Of a stretch of 64,000 bases of DNA, positions 1 through 11,506 are shown one piece after another; within the stretch, counting starts at the first letter, position 1; the number at the start of each line of letters is the position of its first letter. Source of the stretch: Brachionus manjavacas (taxonomy: Eukaryota; Rotifera; Eurotatoria; Ploima; Brachionidae); the NCBI GenBank assembly GCA_019054805.1, contig JAHQIY010000003.1, positions 5,022,001-5,086,000 of the forward strand, read 5' to 3'. The notes under the pieces are model-generated. The model was given only the letters and a program-made list of their open reading frames with translations. It did no database searches and had not been told where the DNA came from. The translations under genes were made by a program, and so were the position numbers.

Positions 1-3000
1 GACGAAAATACTTTGGACGGCTTCGGTTCAACTATCAAAAAAAAGACCCTCGAGGAAACCTCAAAGAGCTTGGAAGATAAAGTGCATCCAGACGAAATTA
101 GCCAAGACACAGAGGCCACATCGTCTATTTCGTCTGCTTTCGTCGACAACTCTAAACCCGAATCTCAGCCCAAAAATGACCAGCTTGATGAAACAACCAC
201 TGATTGCGACACTTTACTGAAAAATGATTTGGACGAACACAGCAAGCCAGCAGCGGACCCCAATGAAGACCATGGGCCCAAAAAGAAAAGAAAAAAAAGG
301 TCCAGTTTGATGCTTCATCACAATCTCAATCTGGAGTTTTCAAAAGACGGGTTTGTTGATTTTATTTTTTTGTTGATATTGAATTTTTGAAAAGGATATG
401 TGAAAATAGCAATTTTTGACAATCATATTTAAAAGCGCGAAAATTTGAAAATATTTCTAGATTTGCAAATTTTTAAATATCAAAAATCTTGAGTAGGAAA
501 ATTATGAAATTTAAAAAATTATTCAACTATATTATTCCATATTTTTTCAAAATTCTTTTTACATTATTTTAAACCTGATTAGATTTATCCACCATTTGCT
601 CATTTAAAATCGCTCAATTAATTCCGATTTGTAAAATTGGTTCTTTGGTTTTGCGGATAAGAAATTTAAGATTTTTAAAAGAATAAATTGAATCAGGAAA
701 TTCTTTACGAAGAAAAACAATTTAAGTCACAACTTTTATTTTTTTCACATTTTTTTTTAAAAACAAAAAGCACAAAACGAGTCGTTTTGACTCTTTTAAA
801 AATAAGTTTAAATTCTCATATCTTTTGTACAAATCGTACTCTATAAAAAGGTTATTACTCTATTAAATTACTGTTCCCTCGATCGATGCTGCACTACAAG
901 CTAAGGCACGCTTTTAGACCATGCACCAAAGTTTATCTCGCTCATGCTATTACATTTTTATTTTTCAACGCATGGTCTAATAGCGTAACCACGGGTTTAG
1001 ATCTGCATCAAACTCTGAAATTTTCAAGGCTTGATTTTAAAACTGCACCGAATGCATAATTCAAAAAAATTGTTTTTATTTTTTGTTTTAAAATCAAATT
1101 ATGATAAAGTGTTAAAAACACTGGCGCTTCTAGTGTCAAAAATAATTAAAACTAGCATCTAAACCTTACAATAATGACGAGAAATAAATGATTTTTATTT
1201 AATTTAAAGTAGCACTTATTTAAGATTGAAGCATTTTATTTAAGTCACCCATATGATAATTGTCCCTTTTCTATCCTAGTGGATAATGGGGAGGTGCTCA
1301 TCTCCTTTTCTAGTACCTATTTAAGCAACGGCTCCGATCTGGCACTGAGGCTACTGCATCGAGTTGATCATCTACACCACAATTATTACCCTGTCGAAAC
1401 CGGATTTCGGAATTTTTTGATTGAGAAAGAAAAGTAAAAATATAAAGAGGCATTTTAAAAATTGACTTGTTTTGCCCTGAATATTCTATAAAGTCAAATT
1501 TGAATAATTCCGTTATCTAAAATATTGATATTAATTTGTCAAAAAATTCTAATTAATTTTGAATACACTTTGTTAGTCTTTTTTTTTTGTAAAATTATTT
1601 TTAAGTGCTATATAAAGGTCTGATATTGCTAGTCGTCCTACCTTGCGTCGCCTTAGAACTGTCTATTGAAGGGCTCTTTTTGGTATCCATATTTCTCTCT
1701 ATTTCTTTAAATTATTAATTTAGATAATTTTTTTTATTTATCCAAACTATGTTATTTTAAGGATATTAACTATATATATTTTAAATATATAACTTTATTT
1801 TAAAAAATATTTGATTATTTAACATAATTGAATAAATATAGAACTATATTATGATATCTTAACAACTTAATTTCAATTAAATTAAGGTTAAAAAAAACTA
1901 GAATTTAACGATAGAAATTAAATTCATTTTTTTATTTTACTAGAAATAATAAAAATTAATAATAATAATATAATAATAATAATGAGCTACGGTGGTTTGT
2001 CCCACCAAACGAAAACCCATATAGGGAACGCTATAGTAGCTTTCAGACAGTGCTGAATATTTCTTTAACTATCGCGACGTATTGATTTCGTCAACCATTA
2101 ATTCGTCAATTTAATAATTTTTCATGTAAACTTTTTTTATTTATTTAAAAAATTCTGAATGAATGCTGAAAATTTTTTTTACTAGAAGAATTACAAGGAT
2201 AGTAGTAATAATTTTTAATAGTTTATTGTAATAATGAAAATAATAATAAAAAATGTTAACTAAAGGATTGTGTTTCGATTCTTTTAAGTAGCACTGACAT
2301 TCATATCATCCATATCTAGAGATAATGATAACAATATTAATATAAGTTACAACAAGCTAGCATGCTAGACTTGCGAAGATGGGAAAAAGTAGGATCCCAT
2401 CTATGTTAACTGTGGTATGTACACTTAATCAGTAAAATTCATTATGTCAGTATATAATTAATTAAAAATGATAATATATAATTAATTAATAGATGATAAT
2501 AATGTTTGAAGAGGAAGAATAGTGTCGTGGAGAACTGGTTGGCTGTTGATAATTTGGTTCGATGTTAAGAGGGATGGGGACCTCAGCTCCAGTCGGCTGA
2601 GGTGATAGCGTGTTCTGTGTTTAGAGCACAGTCACTTCCCCAGCTATGCCTTAATCACACTGTAGATTGTTATTCGTTAGGTCACCATTCCATTGTGTCG
2701 ATTCTACCGAACCTCAGGACTTCATTCATGGTAGGTTTCTCCTTACGTCTGTACTTATCCAGTCTGTTCTTGAATTGGTTGACGGATAGGGATTAAACGA
2801 TCTCTTGGGATAGGGAGTTCCTTGGCATAGTCACTCTATAAGTGAAGAAGTGCTCGGAGTGGTTAGACAAAGCTTGTTCTTCGGTTGACTTTGACAGACG
2901 GAGCTATGTGCCAGTTTACAATGTTAGTCCCTGTGTAGTATTTAAAGAATTGAATAAGATTACCTCTTGAATCTTCAAGAATAAAATTACATTCTGATTT

Positions 3001-6000
3001 CAAAAATATTGAGAGGCATGCTAATTAATCATAGTCACGTATTCTATATATATGGTCTAAATACGTTTAAAAATTTTTGCTAATATGTTGGTAAAATGGA
3101 CTTTTAAAAATCTGAGATTTTGATACCGCATCAAAAACTAAAATAAGATCACAAATAAGAATTTTTTAACTAAATTAAAAAAGAAAAAAACAAAGTTATC
3201 AAATTATCTAAAAATAGATATACATAAAAATTAATCCAAACCATGGAAAAATTAATTTTTAATGCTGTATTTTCTGCAGAAAAATAGTATTTTAAAATAT
3301 TAAAGTTAAATTTGTGCACTGTTTAAATTAATTGTTAAAAAAATAAATAAAAAATTAATTTATTTAATTGTTCTAGCAGCCATTTTTCGGTTACGAAGCT
3401 TTTCGTGTACAAATGGCCGATGAGCGACGAAGAACTTGACGAATATGAAGACTCTTCTGATTCGAAGCAAACAAAAAATAATAATTCCGACCCGACAGTA
3501 GAAGAAAAACTTGGAAAATATGTGAATAAAATTTTTGCCACTTCACCAATAGATGAATTGTACATACTTCAAGAACAAGTAAGCGAGTATCTGGGCGTCA
3601 AGTCGTTTAAACGTAAATATCCAGGTATTCTGCAAATCAATTAAGAAATTTCTTTTTTTTAATTTCTGAAATTTTAAAGAAATTTTTCGGCGATTGATCG
3701 AAGTCAAAGAGAGAGAGTTTTTGCTTCGCAAAATGCAGGTGGTGACCGAGGCTCAGTGTGACCTAGGCTTGACCGCCTTGAAGCTTAATGAATGTCTTGA
3801 TCTAATGGCTTACGACTATCCAGAAAAATTCAAAGAATTCGATGAATATTTCAATGAAAAGCGGCGACGTGCCATTGCTACTGCTGCATTTCAGGCCGCG
3901 TCTCTCTCTCTCAACAGAAACAAATCGGAAATTTTCGATGCACCTAAATCGAGCAGTTCCAGAACGGTAAGTCTTTGATTGCTAAATAAAACACTTTGGT
4001 TAATTTGGCTAAAGAAATTGATCAAAATAGAACCTGAGCGAGAAAGATAAAATGAAGGAAATGACGAAAAAAGCAATGGAATCGGTTGCTACTTATAACT
4101 CACAGATACAAAGGGAAAAACTAGAAGAAAGAAAATCATTTTATGATCTTCAGACTATGGTGAGTAATTTTTTTTTTCTAAGTTTATTAATTTTTAGATA
4201 TAAAGACATCACCTTTCACACAATTTTTTGCTGAGCACTCATTATTTTTCACAAGTTTTCATAATTTTTGATTTTTGCTTTGCCCTAACAAATTTTATCA
4301 AAACCTGCTTTAAATTTTTTGATGTATTTAGTTACAATGCTTTTCCCAGGGAAAATTTGGCTAATTGTATTTTAATTTTTCAAAATCGTGTCCAAATTTT
4401 TTTTAAAATATTTTTAAACATTTTAAATTGAAAAATTAAATGCAGTGACATATTTATGTGTAGCAAACCATGTTAAACCATCCTCAAGTGTTATTCATAA
4501 TTTTTTTTTGAGGTTTTCAGTAATAAAAAAATGAGCATCGAAATTTTTCTATGAATATTTTCAGCTGCAATATAATTTAAAATAAAAAAAAATTTTTAGT
4601 GAAACTTTTTGAGAATGGTCATTCAAAAAATTTTATTCTTGTTCGAATTTGAATTGAAAAAAAAATTTCCAACCTTTTTTAGAATAATTACTTTATTATT
4701 GCAAAAAAGATTCAGAACAATAAAAAAACAAAAATTTATAGATTTAAAATTTTGGATAAATTTTTGATCGACTCTCACAGTAATATGCAATAACGATAAC
4801 CAATTTTAGAGAATTTTTTAAAATATTCTGAATCTTACAAAATAGGCCAATATTGACTTAGGATATTTTTTAGACATTTTTAACTATAAGTTATATCTTA
4901 AATTTGGGAATATAATGTGGGAGGATTTTGGGAACAAAAAAACAATAATTATATCGAAAAAATTTCAATCTTGCCTTAACAACCACTATGTGTCTTAAAA
5001 TTAGCGGTGAGTGTTTTCCTAAATCCTAAAATTTCTTAAATTAACTAATTGATAAATTAAATTTATTTTTCAAGTTTTTTTTTGTCTTAGAATAAACATC
5101 AAAATCATCTTCAACTTTCTCATTTTTATCGAAGAAATCTGCATTGGCTTTGAAAGGCTTCAAGGGATTAGGAAAGCTTCTCTTTTAGAATTATTATTAC
5201 AAATTGATTAATTTTAAGCAGTTTAAAATTAAATTTTTCTAAAATTTCAAAAAAAGTCAAATATCTGTCGAGCTAATTTTTTTGAAAAAAATATTTTTTC
5301 ACTTTTAAAAATTAGAATTTTAATTCTCAATTTTGATGACAAAAATCATTTTTGAAAAATGAATCATAAAATTTCATCATTAGGCTTTAAATCGAAAAAC
5401 TGTAAAATTTACACCGTGCTAATTTGTTTTTTTTAAGAATTTAATTTTTCAAAACAAACTTTTTATATGTATTGCCTATATGGCTTAAACAATTTTTTAA
5501 ATAAATAAATAGATTAATTATTGAAAAATTATCGAAAAACTTCCAAAAAATGTCTTATTCACAGATTTGAAATTTCATGTTTTACCATGTATCCGAAATG
5601 ATAAAAGAATAAAAATGAATTATTTTAAAGAAAAAATTAACGCATTTTTAAGTGTCGCATTTTTTTAAAGATTAATTTTATAATTATTTATTTCAAAAAT
5701 TACGCCTGACTAATTAGTGAAAATTTTGAGAAAATCAAGTCAGATTATAAAAAAAATTGGATTAATGTATTTATTTCACATATTAAATGTTATTTTGAAC
5801 CAGAGTTTTTTTAAGTCATCAGTCTCAAGCCAAACCATGATTTTGACTTAAACTTGTTTCAAGTCACAAGTTTAAGTCAAAATCACGGCAAATGAGCACG
5901 GTGTAAATTTGAAACAAGTTTAAGTCAAGTACTTAATGATCAGTAGGATTTTTTTAACTCCTTTTGGTACTTTATTTTGAATTTTTCTTAGTGAATTTAG

Positions 6001-8271
6001 AAATTTTTGAAAATCTTGTTTTCCTACCAACTCTAAAATTAAACAAAATATCATCGATCAAATATTTTTGTACCCAACAGGCTAAATAAATTCTAATTTT
6101 TAAAAATTTTTGAATAAATTAAACACAAAACTAATCCTGATTTCAATTCAAAATCTAATTTAAAAATATTTAATTTTGATCACGAAGATAGATTGAGAAG
6201 CCATCTCTAAAAATTTATTTTTTGTTTTAAAATTAAACCAAATTAATAATAAGTCCTTTCGTGTTTTTGTAACAAATTTTTTAATACAGTACCGATTTGA
6301 CAAGTGGATTTATGGTAATTTTACGTAAAATTACGTAAATTTACTTTGTAACAAAATGTAAAAATTGGTAAAAATGAAAATGGCAAAAAAAGTCCGATTT
6401 TTTGAATTTTTTATTATTTTCTAATAAATTTTGAAAATATTAGTTTCTATTTATTAAATCAAATTTTACCAAAAGGTACTTTCTTTTACTAATTTTTACG
6501 TAAATTTTTTTAAAGGGTAAAATTTGGTAAAAAAAAGTACCTTTTGGTAAAATTTGATTTAATAAATAGAAACCAATATTTTCAAAATTTATTAGAAAAT
6601 AATAAAAAATTCAAATAATCGGACTTTTTTTTGCCATTTTCATTTTTGCCAATTTTTACATTTTGTTACAAAGTAAATTTACGTAATTTTACGTAAATTT
6701 TACATAAATCCACTTGTCAAATCGGTACTGTAAATAATTTCAATTTCATACCCAAAAATAAAATTTCAAAAGAAAATTTTTTTTTTAAATTAGCAAAAAT
6801 GATAAAAGATACTTACTTCAGCATCCTCTCTAATTAAAAAAAATAAAAATAATGTGAGTGTTCTAAAGGTCATTTTATTTTAAAGAAATCGTTCTGATCC
6901 CTTAAGTACTTTAGGTTATGATAAAAAATTTGCCTTTGAATGTAATCCTCACCAGGAGCAAGTAGACTATCAGAGTTATTTTATTTTATGTATCATTTTA
7001 AAAAATAAATTTCAAAACTTAATTTTATTAAATTAAAGAGGATACAAACTCCCCAAACCGAAGTGAAAAAAAAAGACGACCATCTATTTTCCAATGATAA
7101 AAAAGGCCACTATCCGGTCTCACTCCTGCCCGGTCAATTTCAATACTACTACAAAAACTACACATCTCATGAACTAAAGTACCTTCCGCTTGATACCGTT
7201 ATATACGCACCACCGGTGCCCGATCGATTAAGTTACATGGAATGGAAAAAAAGCCTCAACAAACCGAAACAAAACGATTCGATCCGAAGAGTGGCCGAAT
7301 TAAGGCCTGCTAAAACCGATCTTGACAGCGACAAGAAAGACACGCCTGTCAAGAATAGCGACGCAGGCCGACAGCCGATACGGATAACTGCATCAGCCGC
7401 GCCGACCATAGCCAAGCTGATTAGCTGCACCAACCAAATATGTCACATTTGCCAAAAAAGCTCTCAGATAAATCAAAACTCTACATTTATCGACAACAAT
7501 CAGCTTATGATTTCGTGTTCCTCCTGCACCAAACACATCCACCCCGATTGTCTCGAGCTCAATCCAACGCTGGTCGACTGGACTTGCATCAGAAACTACA
7601 GCTGGCAATGCATTGAGTGCAAAGTATGCAGTAAATGTAACAAGTCGAATGACGAAGACAAAATGATGTTTTGCGATAGATGTGACCGAGGCTTCCATAC
7701 TTACTGCGCCAATGTTGAACATGTGCCCAATGGTTCGTGGCTGTGCAAATCTTGCACCGACTTTACGGACAAACTAAACGCCATTCAACAAAAGATCAAC
7801 AATTCCAAGGCTCAAATCAAACCAGAAATCAGCACACCGAACAAAATCAAACAAAATTTGAAGCAAAAGTTGAGCGCAGCTCTTACGCCAACAGCCACAC
7901 CGAATAATGGTGAAAAAAGGGGACGTGGACGGCCGCCAGGCTCGGCAAATAAGCCAAAAGATCCTAGTCTACAGAAAAAAATGTAGTGGCAAAGTATTTG
8001 AACTTTTTTCTTGAACTAAATATTTTTGTTTAGAAAAAGTGTCCGAGGACAAAAAGTTAAAGATCCGATGAATGGCTTTTATTCGAATTCCAATAGCCAG
8101 ATGTACAGTCTTCAGTCGCCAATGACCAACAGCAATTTACAGTATGACGACGAGTTTAATGATAGCTTGATGAATTATGAGGCCAACAATTTTGAAGCGC
8201 AGTACGGAAGCGTAAACTCGACGCCTTATTTTCAAATGGACGAAGCGTCCAATAGTCAGTTTCAGTTTTAG
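1..8271 (+). CDS. PHF10: PHF10/SAYP-like PBAF chromatin-remodelling subunit (5' partial)
   Basis: Six exons fit one frame: <1-350, 3377-3624, 3680-3966, 4031-4159, 7039-7982 and 8034-8271, all with GT-AG borders and matching phases. The first exon is acidic and Ser-rich and ends in a nuclear localisation signal (PKKKRKKR). Exons 2-4 hold the SAY-type region, recognisable by YKWP, LQEQVSEYLGVKSFKRKYP, TEAQCDLGLTALK and EERKSFYDLQT, which match vertebrate PHF10 almost position for position. Exon 5 starts with YPVSLLPGQFQYYYK and ELKYLPLDT, then carries two tandem PHD fingers (CHIC...CSSC...WQCIEC and CSKC...MMFCDRCDRGFHTYC...WLCKSC). After these come an AT-hook (KRGRGRPPGS) and an Asn/Ser/Gln-rich tail ending in FQF. 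In animals PHF10 (BAF45a) is the PBAF subunit that reads histone tails and activates transcription in the nucleus. The family call is secure. The AT-hook and long tail are differences from human PHF10. An AATAAA lies near 8527. Confidence 0.93.
761..1135. mobile_element. piggyBac-like MITE (degraded ends)
   Basis: The element follows TTAA at 757-760 and ends with GCGCTTCTAGTG before TCAA at 1136-1139, a probable mutated TTAA. Near its left end is the palindromic block AACGAGTCGTTTTGACTC. The same terminal motifs (CTAGAAGC..., GAGTC-TTTT-GACTC) occur in the better preserved copy at 47799-48017. Its interior holds an inverted pair TAGACCATGC (917-926) / GCATGGTCTA and a segment starting ACGGGTTTAGATCTGCATC, also found in the foldback at 48206-48450. 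It has no coding capacity. The TTAA target and TIR style point to the piggyBac superfamily by inference. Confidence 0.55.
1250..1440 (-). mobile_element. LINE fragment (same family as the 45.2-45.8 kb copy)
   Basis: This stretch aligns by eye along its length with 45625-45810: both hold TCCCTTT..TATCCTAG.GATAATGGGGA, then a CTCCTTTTC block, AGCAACGG, and ATTATTACCC.GTCGAAA in the same order. In the 45 kb copy the minus strand here leads directly into LINE reverse-transcriptase coding sequence. The reading frame in this copy is destroyed. It lies antisense within the PHF10 intron. Confidence 0.55.
2600..2960 (-). mobile_element. LINE (CR1/L2-like) reverse-transcriptase C-terminal fragment
   Basis: The minus strand reads HSEHFFTYRVTMPRNSLSQE, one in-frame stop, then SVNQFKNRLDKYRR and NEVLRFGRIDTMEW. 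This is the hallmark end of CR1/L2-type ORF2 proteins (HFF..RV...WNSLP.EVV....VN.FK..LD). Base composition is markedly less AT-rich than the surrounding intron. The neighbouring GATGGGA...TCCCATC inverted repeat near 2378-2401 may belong to its 3' UTR. Confidence 0.65.
4160..7038 (+). other. PHF10 intron of 2.9 kb holding a palindromic MITE
   Basis: The donor is ATG|GTGAGT at 4159/4160 and the acceptor is AAATTAAAG before 7039. Apart from the 444-bp palindromic MITE at 6287-6730 it is AT-rich with no coding signal. Near 5840-5940 a GACTTAAAC / GTTTAAGTC inverted pair and repeated TTGTTTCAAGT / AAACAAGTTTAAGTC segments suggest another small decayed foldback repeat. Confidence 0.7.
6287..6730. 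mobile_element. Foldback MITE with ~200-bp near-perfect arms and TA target duplication
   Basis: The left end is CAGTACCGATTTGACAAGTG and the right end is its exact reverse complement, each bordered by TA (6285-6286 and 6731-6732). The arms stay nearly perfectly complementary from 6287-6484 to 6533-6730, leaving a loop of about 48 bp. The arms carry GTAAATTTACGTAA-type motifs seen again in AT-rich repeats near 22.1 and 54-55.3 kb. TA duplication and CAGT termini suggest Tc1/mariner mobilisation; there is no coding sequence. Confidence 0.85.
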
Positions 8272-10140
8272 TTTTTTTTCTCGTTCTTTGTTGTCGAAAT
8301 GTAATCTAAAGACTTGATCCTTGTGATACAATCTTGTGAGTGGCCGGGGCACATGCTTAGCTTGTAGTTGTCGAGTAATGATGAAGCATTATAAAATTTT
8401 ATTCACGAGGATTTAAGATTTTTTCAATTTTTTTTATTTTTTTCATTTTTAAATAAAAAACAAACCTCTTTTCACTCTGTCATTTCAAGTAAATTTTGTT
8501 TATTCATTTTATTTTAAAATTTTGTAAATAAAAGATTTATTAACTCAAGAAATTAAATAAAGTTTATTTCAATGGGCTGTTATTAGCACTCAAAACCCCT
8601 ATTTTATTACGTCTTTAGACTGGCGGTCTCAAATTGACGCCTTTATAAAGAAAAACACAAAATGAATCTGTTCTTTTGATTTAACTAATTTCGATTTTGT
8701 CCGTAATCTCAATTAATTAAAAAATCATGATTAAATATAGATTAAATTTTGGATTTGAAAAATTGAAAATTTGAAAAAGTGTCATGACCTAACCAAATAC
8801 ATTTCTTAATAATTTCTAGGTAAACTTTTTAACATTAAATAAGTAAAACTAGTTGTCTAGCAAAGATACTTCAGACTATTCAAAATTATACAATTTTTAA
8901 GAACAAAATTCACTACTTATACAGGAACAATTTGGATTTAGGCAACACTGGCGAGCATCAGATAATCTTTCCTTTTTGATTTTATTTTTTAGTTTTTAAA
9001 AAAATTGTTTTTATTTCCAAAACTAATTAAATGTTTAGTTGATTTTAACTTGCTGATTATATTAGTAGCGTCCCATTCAATTATATTTTAAAGGATCTTT
9101 AAAGAAATTTTAGAGAAATTTGTAGTTTTTTTAGAGGTTATCGTACATTTTTCTCTAGAATATCTTTAAAAATTTCTTTTAAATTTCTTTTATTTATCTA
9201 TAAAAAGTCTTTAAATTTTTTCAATTAAGATTTTTTTCAATTTTTCAATTTTTTTAATCAGTAAGCGGTATAAATTTATTAATTAAGGTCAATAAACATG
9301 ATTTTGTGCCTCAGAAAATTTTCAAGGATCTAGATAGCAAAGATCAAAATCATGATCACTAAAGCTGCCATAAAGCTAGATGTACAGTAAAAAATAATAT
9401 TATTCTATTGTTTATAATATAAAGAAAATGTATAATAGGCAATTCAAATAAAGTAATAAAATCTTTTGATTATTACTTGCCAAATCCTTAAAAATTAAAA
9501 ACAGATGATAAATGTACAATGGTTTTTTGTATGACCATAAAGTTATTAGCACTAATTTTGTTGTGGTTCGGGATAAATTAAGAGTTATGATGTCTATACG
9601 TTACATTAATAATTTTTTCATTAAAAAATCTAAAAATCAAGAATTTAACAAAAAGTTAAACAATTTCAAGAAAAAATTAAAAAGAAGAGTTGTTTAAAAT
9701 TCACATATCTTAAGACAACTCAAAGACTGGCTTGGACATTAATTTCAGTGACTATTACTTAAAATAGGGCGCCAAAATAATTAATAAGAACGATAATTCT
9801 TCAGTCATGATCGCGGTATCATAAATTTTTTTGCAGTTTCAGGAAGTTATTTAGGCGGTAAATTTGAAGACTAAATGGGAGAGCTTGCTTGTCGATAATT
9901 TAACTGTATATTGAAAGTAAAGATGGGATAATTAAGTGAATTGTGGCACCTATCAATAAAAAAAAGTAACCGCTATCAATCCCGTAAGCAAATTAGCGTA
10001 CAGCATTATTCAATTAAACATTTTATCAATTAACTAAAAATTAAAAAGCTTTTTGATTTAATTAGGAATGGTTCTTGAGAAAAATCTAAAAATCACATGT
10101 TTTTTGAAACATCGCTAATAGCTTTGTCTTTCCGACATTT
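8272..10140. other. Spacer downstream of PHF10
   Basis: Apart from the short LINE piece at 8880-8976 this is AT-rich and non-coding. The short frame at 9512-9697 opens with YNGFLYDHK, slightly reminiscent of a FLYWCH-type transposon domain, but lacks the expected Cys/His ligands, so no function is assigned. The 5' UTR of the LINE at 10.3 kb probably begins in the last 150-200 bp before its ORF1. Confidence 0.5.
8880..8976 (+). mobile_element. Internal scrap of Jockey-like LINE reverse transcriptase
   Basis: About 95 bp match 12556-12650 of the nearby LINE closely: TACAATTTTT.AGA.CAAAATTCACT..TTAT.CAGGA.CAAT.TGGATTTAGG.AACAC.GGCGA.CA. These encode the RT segment around NSLLIQEQSGFRKHR. The match stops sharply on both sides, so neither a 3' end nor a 5' end is preserved. 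Confidence 0.75.
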
Positions 10141-10309
10141 CAAATTTTTATCTCGAATATTGTTCTTCGTTTAAAAACTTATTTCTCACGACTCACGACA
10201 CTAAAGTTTTCAATTCAAAATTGTCGTTTGGCTTAGCAAGTTTGAAAAATCAAATTTAATTAATAGCGTCATCACGTGTTAAAAAACCGTTGAAAGTTGT
10301 GTGTTGGCA

Positions 10310-11506
10310 ATGTCGCTCAACAAAACAAACCAAAACCGACGGTGGATATTTAAAAATTCGGTCAAGCTAAATCTGAAGAGGTTAGACAAACCGATTAGCC
10401 ATAAGGTCTTATTTGGTTCACTGGATATCGTACTAAACCAGGTGGAAAATGATGCGATCACATCTGTCTACAATTTTTCTTCAAACAAAGTATGGATAAT
10501 CGAGTTTAATGCTGCTTTTAATGTTACCCAAATCTTCGATCGTGAAATCAATATTAATGGAACCAATTTCAGACTTGAAGATGCAAATAAAGTCCCGGAT
10601 CTCAGAAGGTATTGTACTTTTCGATTTCACTTCTTGCCCTCTGATTTCGAGAATCATAGACTTGAAACCTTCTTTAATGCTGTTCGAATTGATGGACTCA
10701 ATATTGAACACATTACCGAAGAAAAATATAAAGATAGACCCGAGAGGAAAAATGGTGTCAGAAGAGTAAGAATATCATTTCCAAAAGAAGTTGAGAACAT
10801 TATTGGAAGCTTGTCAGGCCCTACAATAATGTATGGTTTAAAGTGTCTTGTGTCAATTGTTGGACAAAAGCAGAAATGCTATTTTTGTGATGAAGAAGGG
10901 CACAACATAGCGAAATGCCCTGTCAAAGAAAAACTATGCGAAAAGTGTCATCAGAAAGGACACTTAACACAAAAATGCTCCATTGCTGAAAAGCTAAAGT
11001 CGCTTGAGAGGAAAAAGATTGACTACAATGATCTTTACATTGACCAAGAAGAAACCCAATCAATAATTGAAGCTGACCTAAAAGACAATGATGAAAATCT
11101 GATGCCAAAAACGCCTGGATATCAGCCATCAAATCTCAATGACGTAATGTCAGAAATTAGTCCTCAAGACCTCAAAACTTCAGTGTTAGAAGACAGTTTG
11201 GTAATCCATTTAAACGATCTTCTACCAATAAGTCAGAGACCTGTCAATGTCCTCTCAAATGATCAGAATGAGACTGAAGCTTTTTTCCAAACAAAAAATC
11301 AAATCAAGAGATTTCCCGAATCTGATCCAAATGAAAAAGAGCTCACCGAAAATGAATCAAAGAAACCATTAGTTGTATTAGAAAATCAAAACGACATTCC
11401 CTTCGAGTCTGAATCAAACAGTTCAACAACTGAATGTTCAATTCAAGTAGATCAATCATCTAACAAAATTGGTCAGCAAACTGCCAGTCAAGAAAATTTA
11501 GAATGA
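10310..11506 (+). CDS. LINE ORF1: gag-like protein with two CCHC zinc knuckles
   Basis: This is an intact frame of about 398 residues. ATG at 10310 is the first in frame. Two retroviral-type zinc knuckles lie near residues 190-222: CYFCDEEGHNIAKC and CEKCHQKGHLTQKC, both CX2CX4HX4C. The N-terminal ~180 residues resemble the RNA-binding region of Jockey-type ORF1 proteins in layout, and the C-terminal ~170 residues are acidic and Ser/Asn-rich. ORF1 proteins of this class coat element RNA. The stop overlaps the next start as ATGA (11503-11506), which suggests termination-reinitiation for ORF2. The intact frame beside a ruined ORF2 could reflect a recent loss of ORF2 or trans-mobilisation. Confidence 0.85.
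   Translation: MSLNKTNQNRRWIFKNSVKLNLKRLDKPISHKVLFGSLDIVLNQVENDAITSVYNFSSNKVWIIEFNAAFNVTQIFDREININGTNFRLEDANKVPDLRRYCTFRFHFLPSDFENHRLETFFNAVRIDGLNIEHITEEKYKDRPERKNGVRRVRISFPKEVENIIGSLSGPTIMYGLKCLVSIVGQKQKCYFCDEEGHNIAKCPVKEKLCEKCHQKGHLTQKCSIAEKLKSLERKKIDYNDLYIDQEETQSIIEADLKDNDENLMPKTPGYQPSNLNDVMSEISPQDLKTSVLEDSLVIHLNDLLPISQRPVNVLSNDQNETEAFFQTKNQIKRFPESDPNEKELTENESKKPLVVLENQNDIPFESESNSSTTECSIQVDQSSNKIGQQTASQENLE

Larger units (their letters stand above)
351..3376 (+). other. First visible PHF10 intron, about 3 kb, filled with repeat debris
   Basis: The donor follows GACGG at 350 and the acceptor is TTCTAG at 3371-3376. The intron is about 50 times longer than the typical intron here because it has collected mobile DNA: a piggyBac-like MITE at 761-1135, a LINE reverse-transcriptase scrap at 1250-1440 and a LINE carboxy-terminal fragment at about 2600-2960, both LINE pieces antisense to the gene. 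The rest is AT-rich, with no other coding signal seen. Confidence 0.75.

Noticed and set aside
2602-2796. Plus-strand 64-aa ORF as a gene
   Set aside because: It lies opposite the CR1-like coding remnant on the minus strand.
7233-7722. Minus-strand frames across the PHF10 PHD exon
   Set aside because: Shadow frames opposite conserved coding sequence.
9512-9697. FLYWCH-type transposon protein
   Set aside because: Only the GFLYDHK opening is suggestive; Cys/His ligands are absent.
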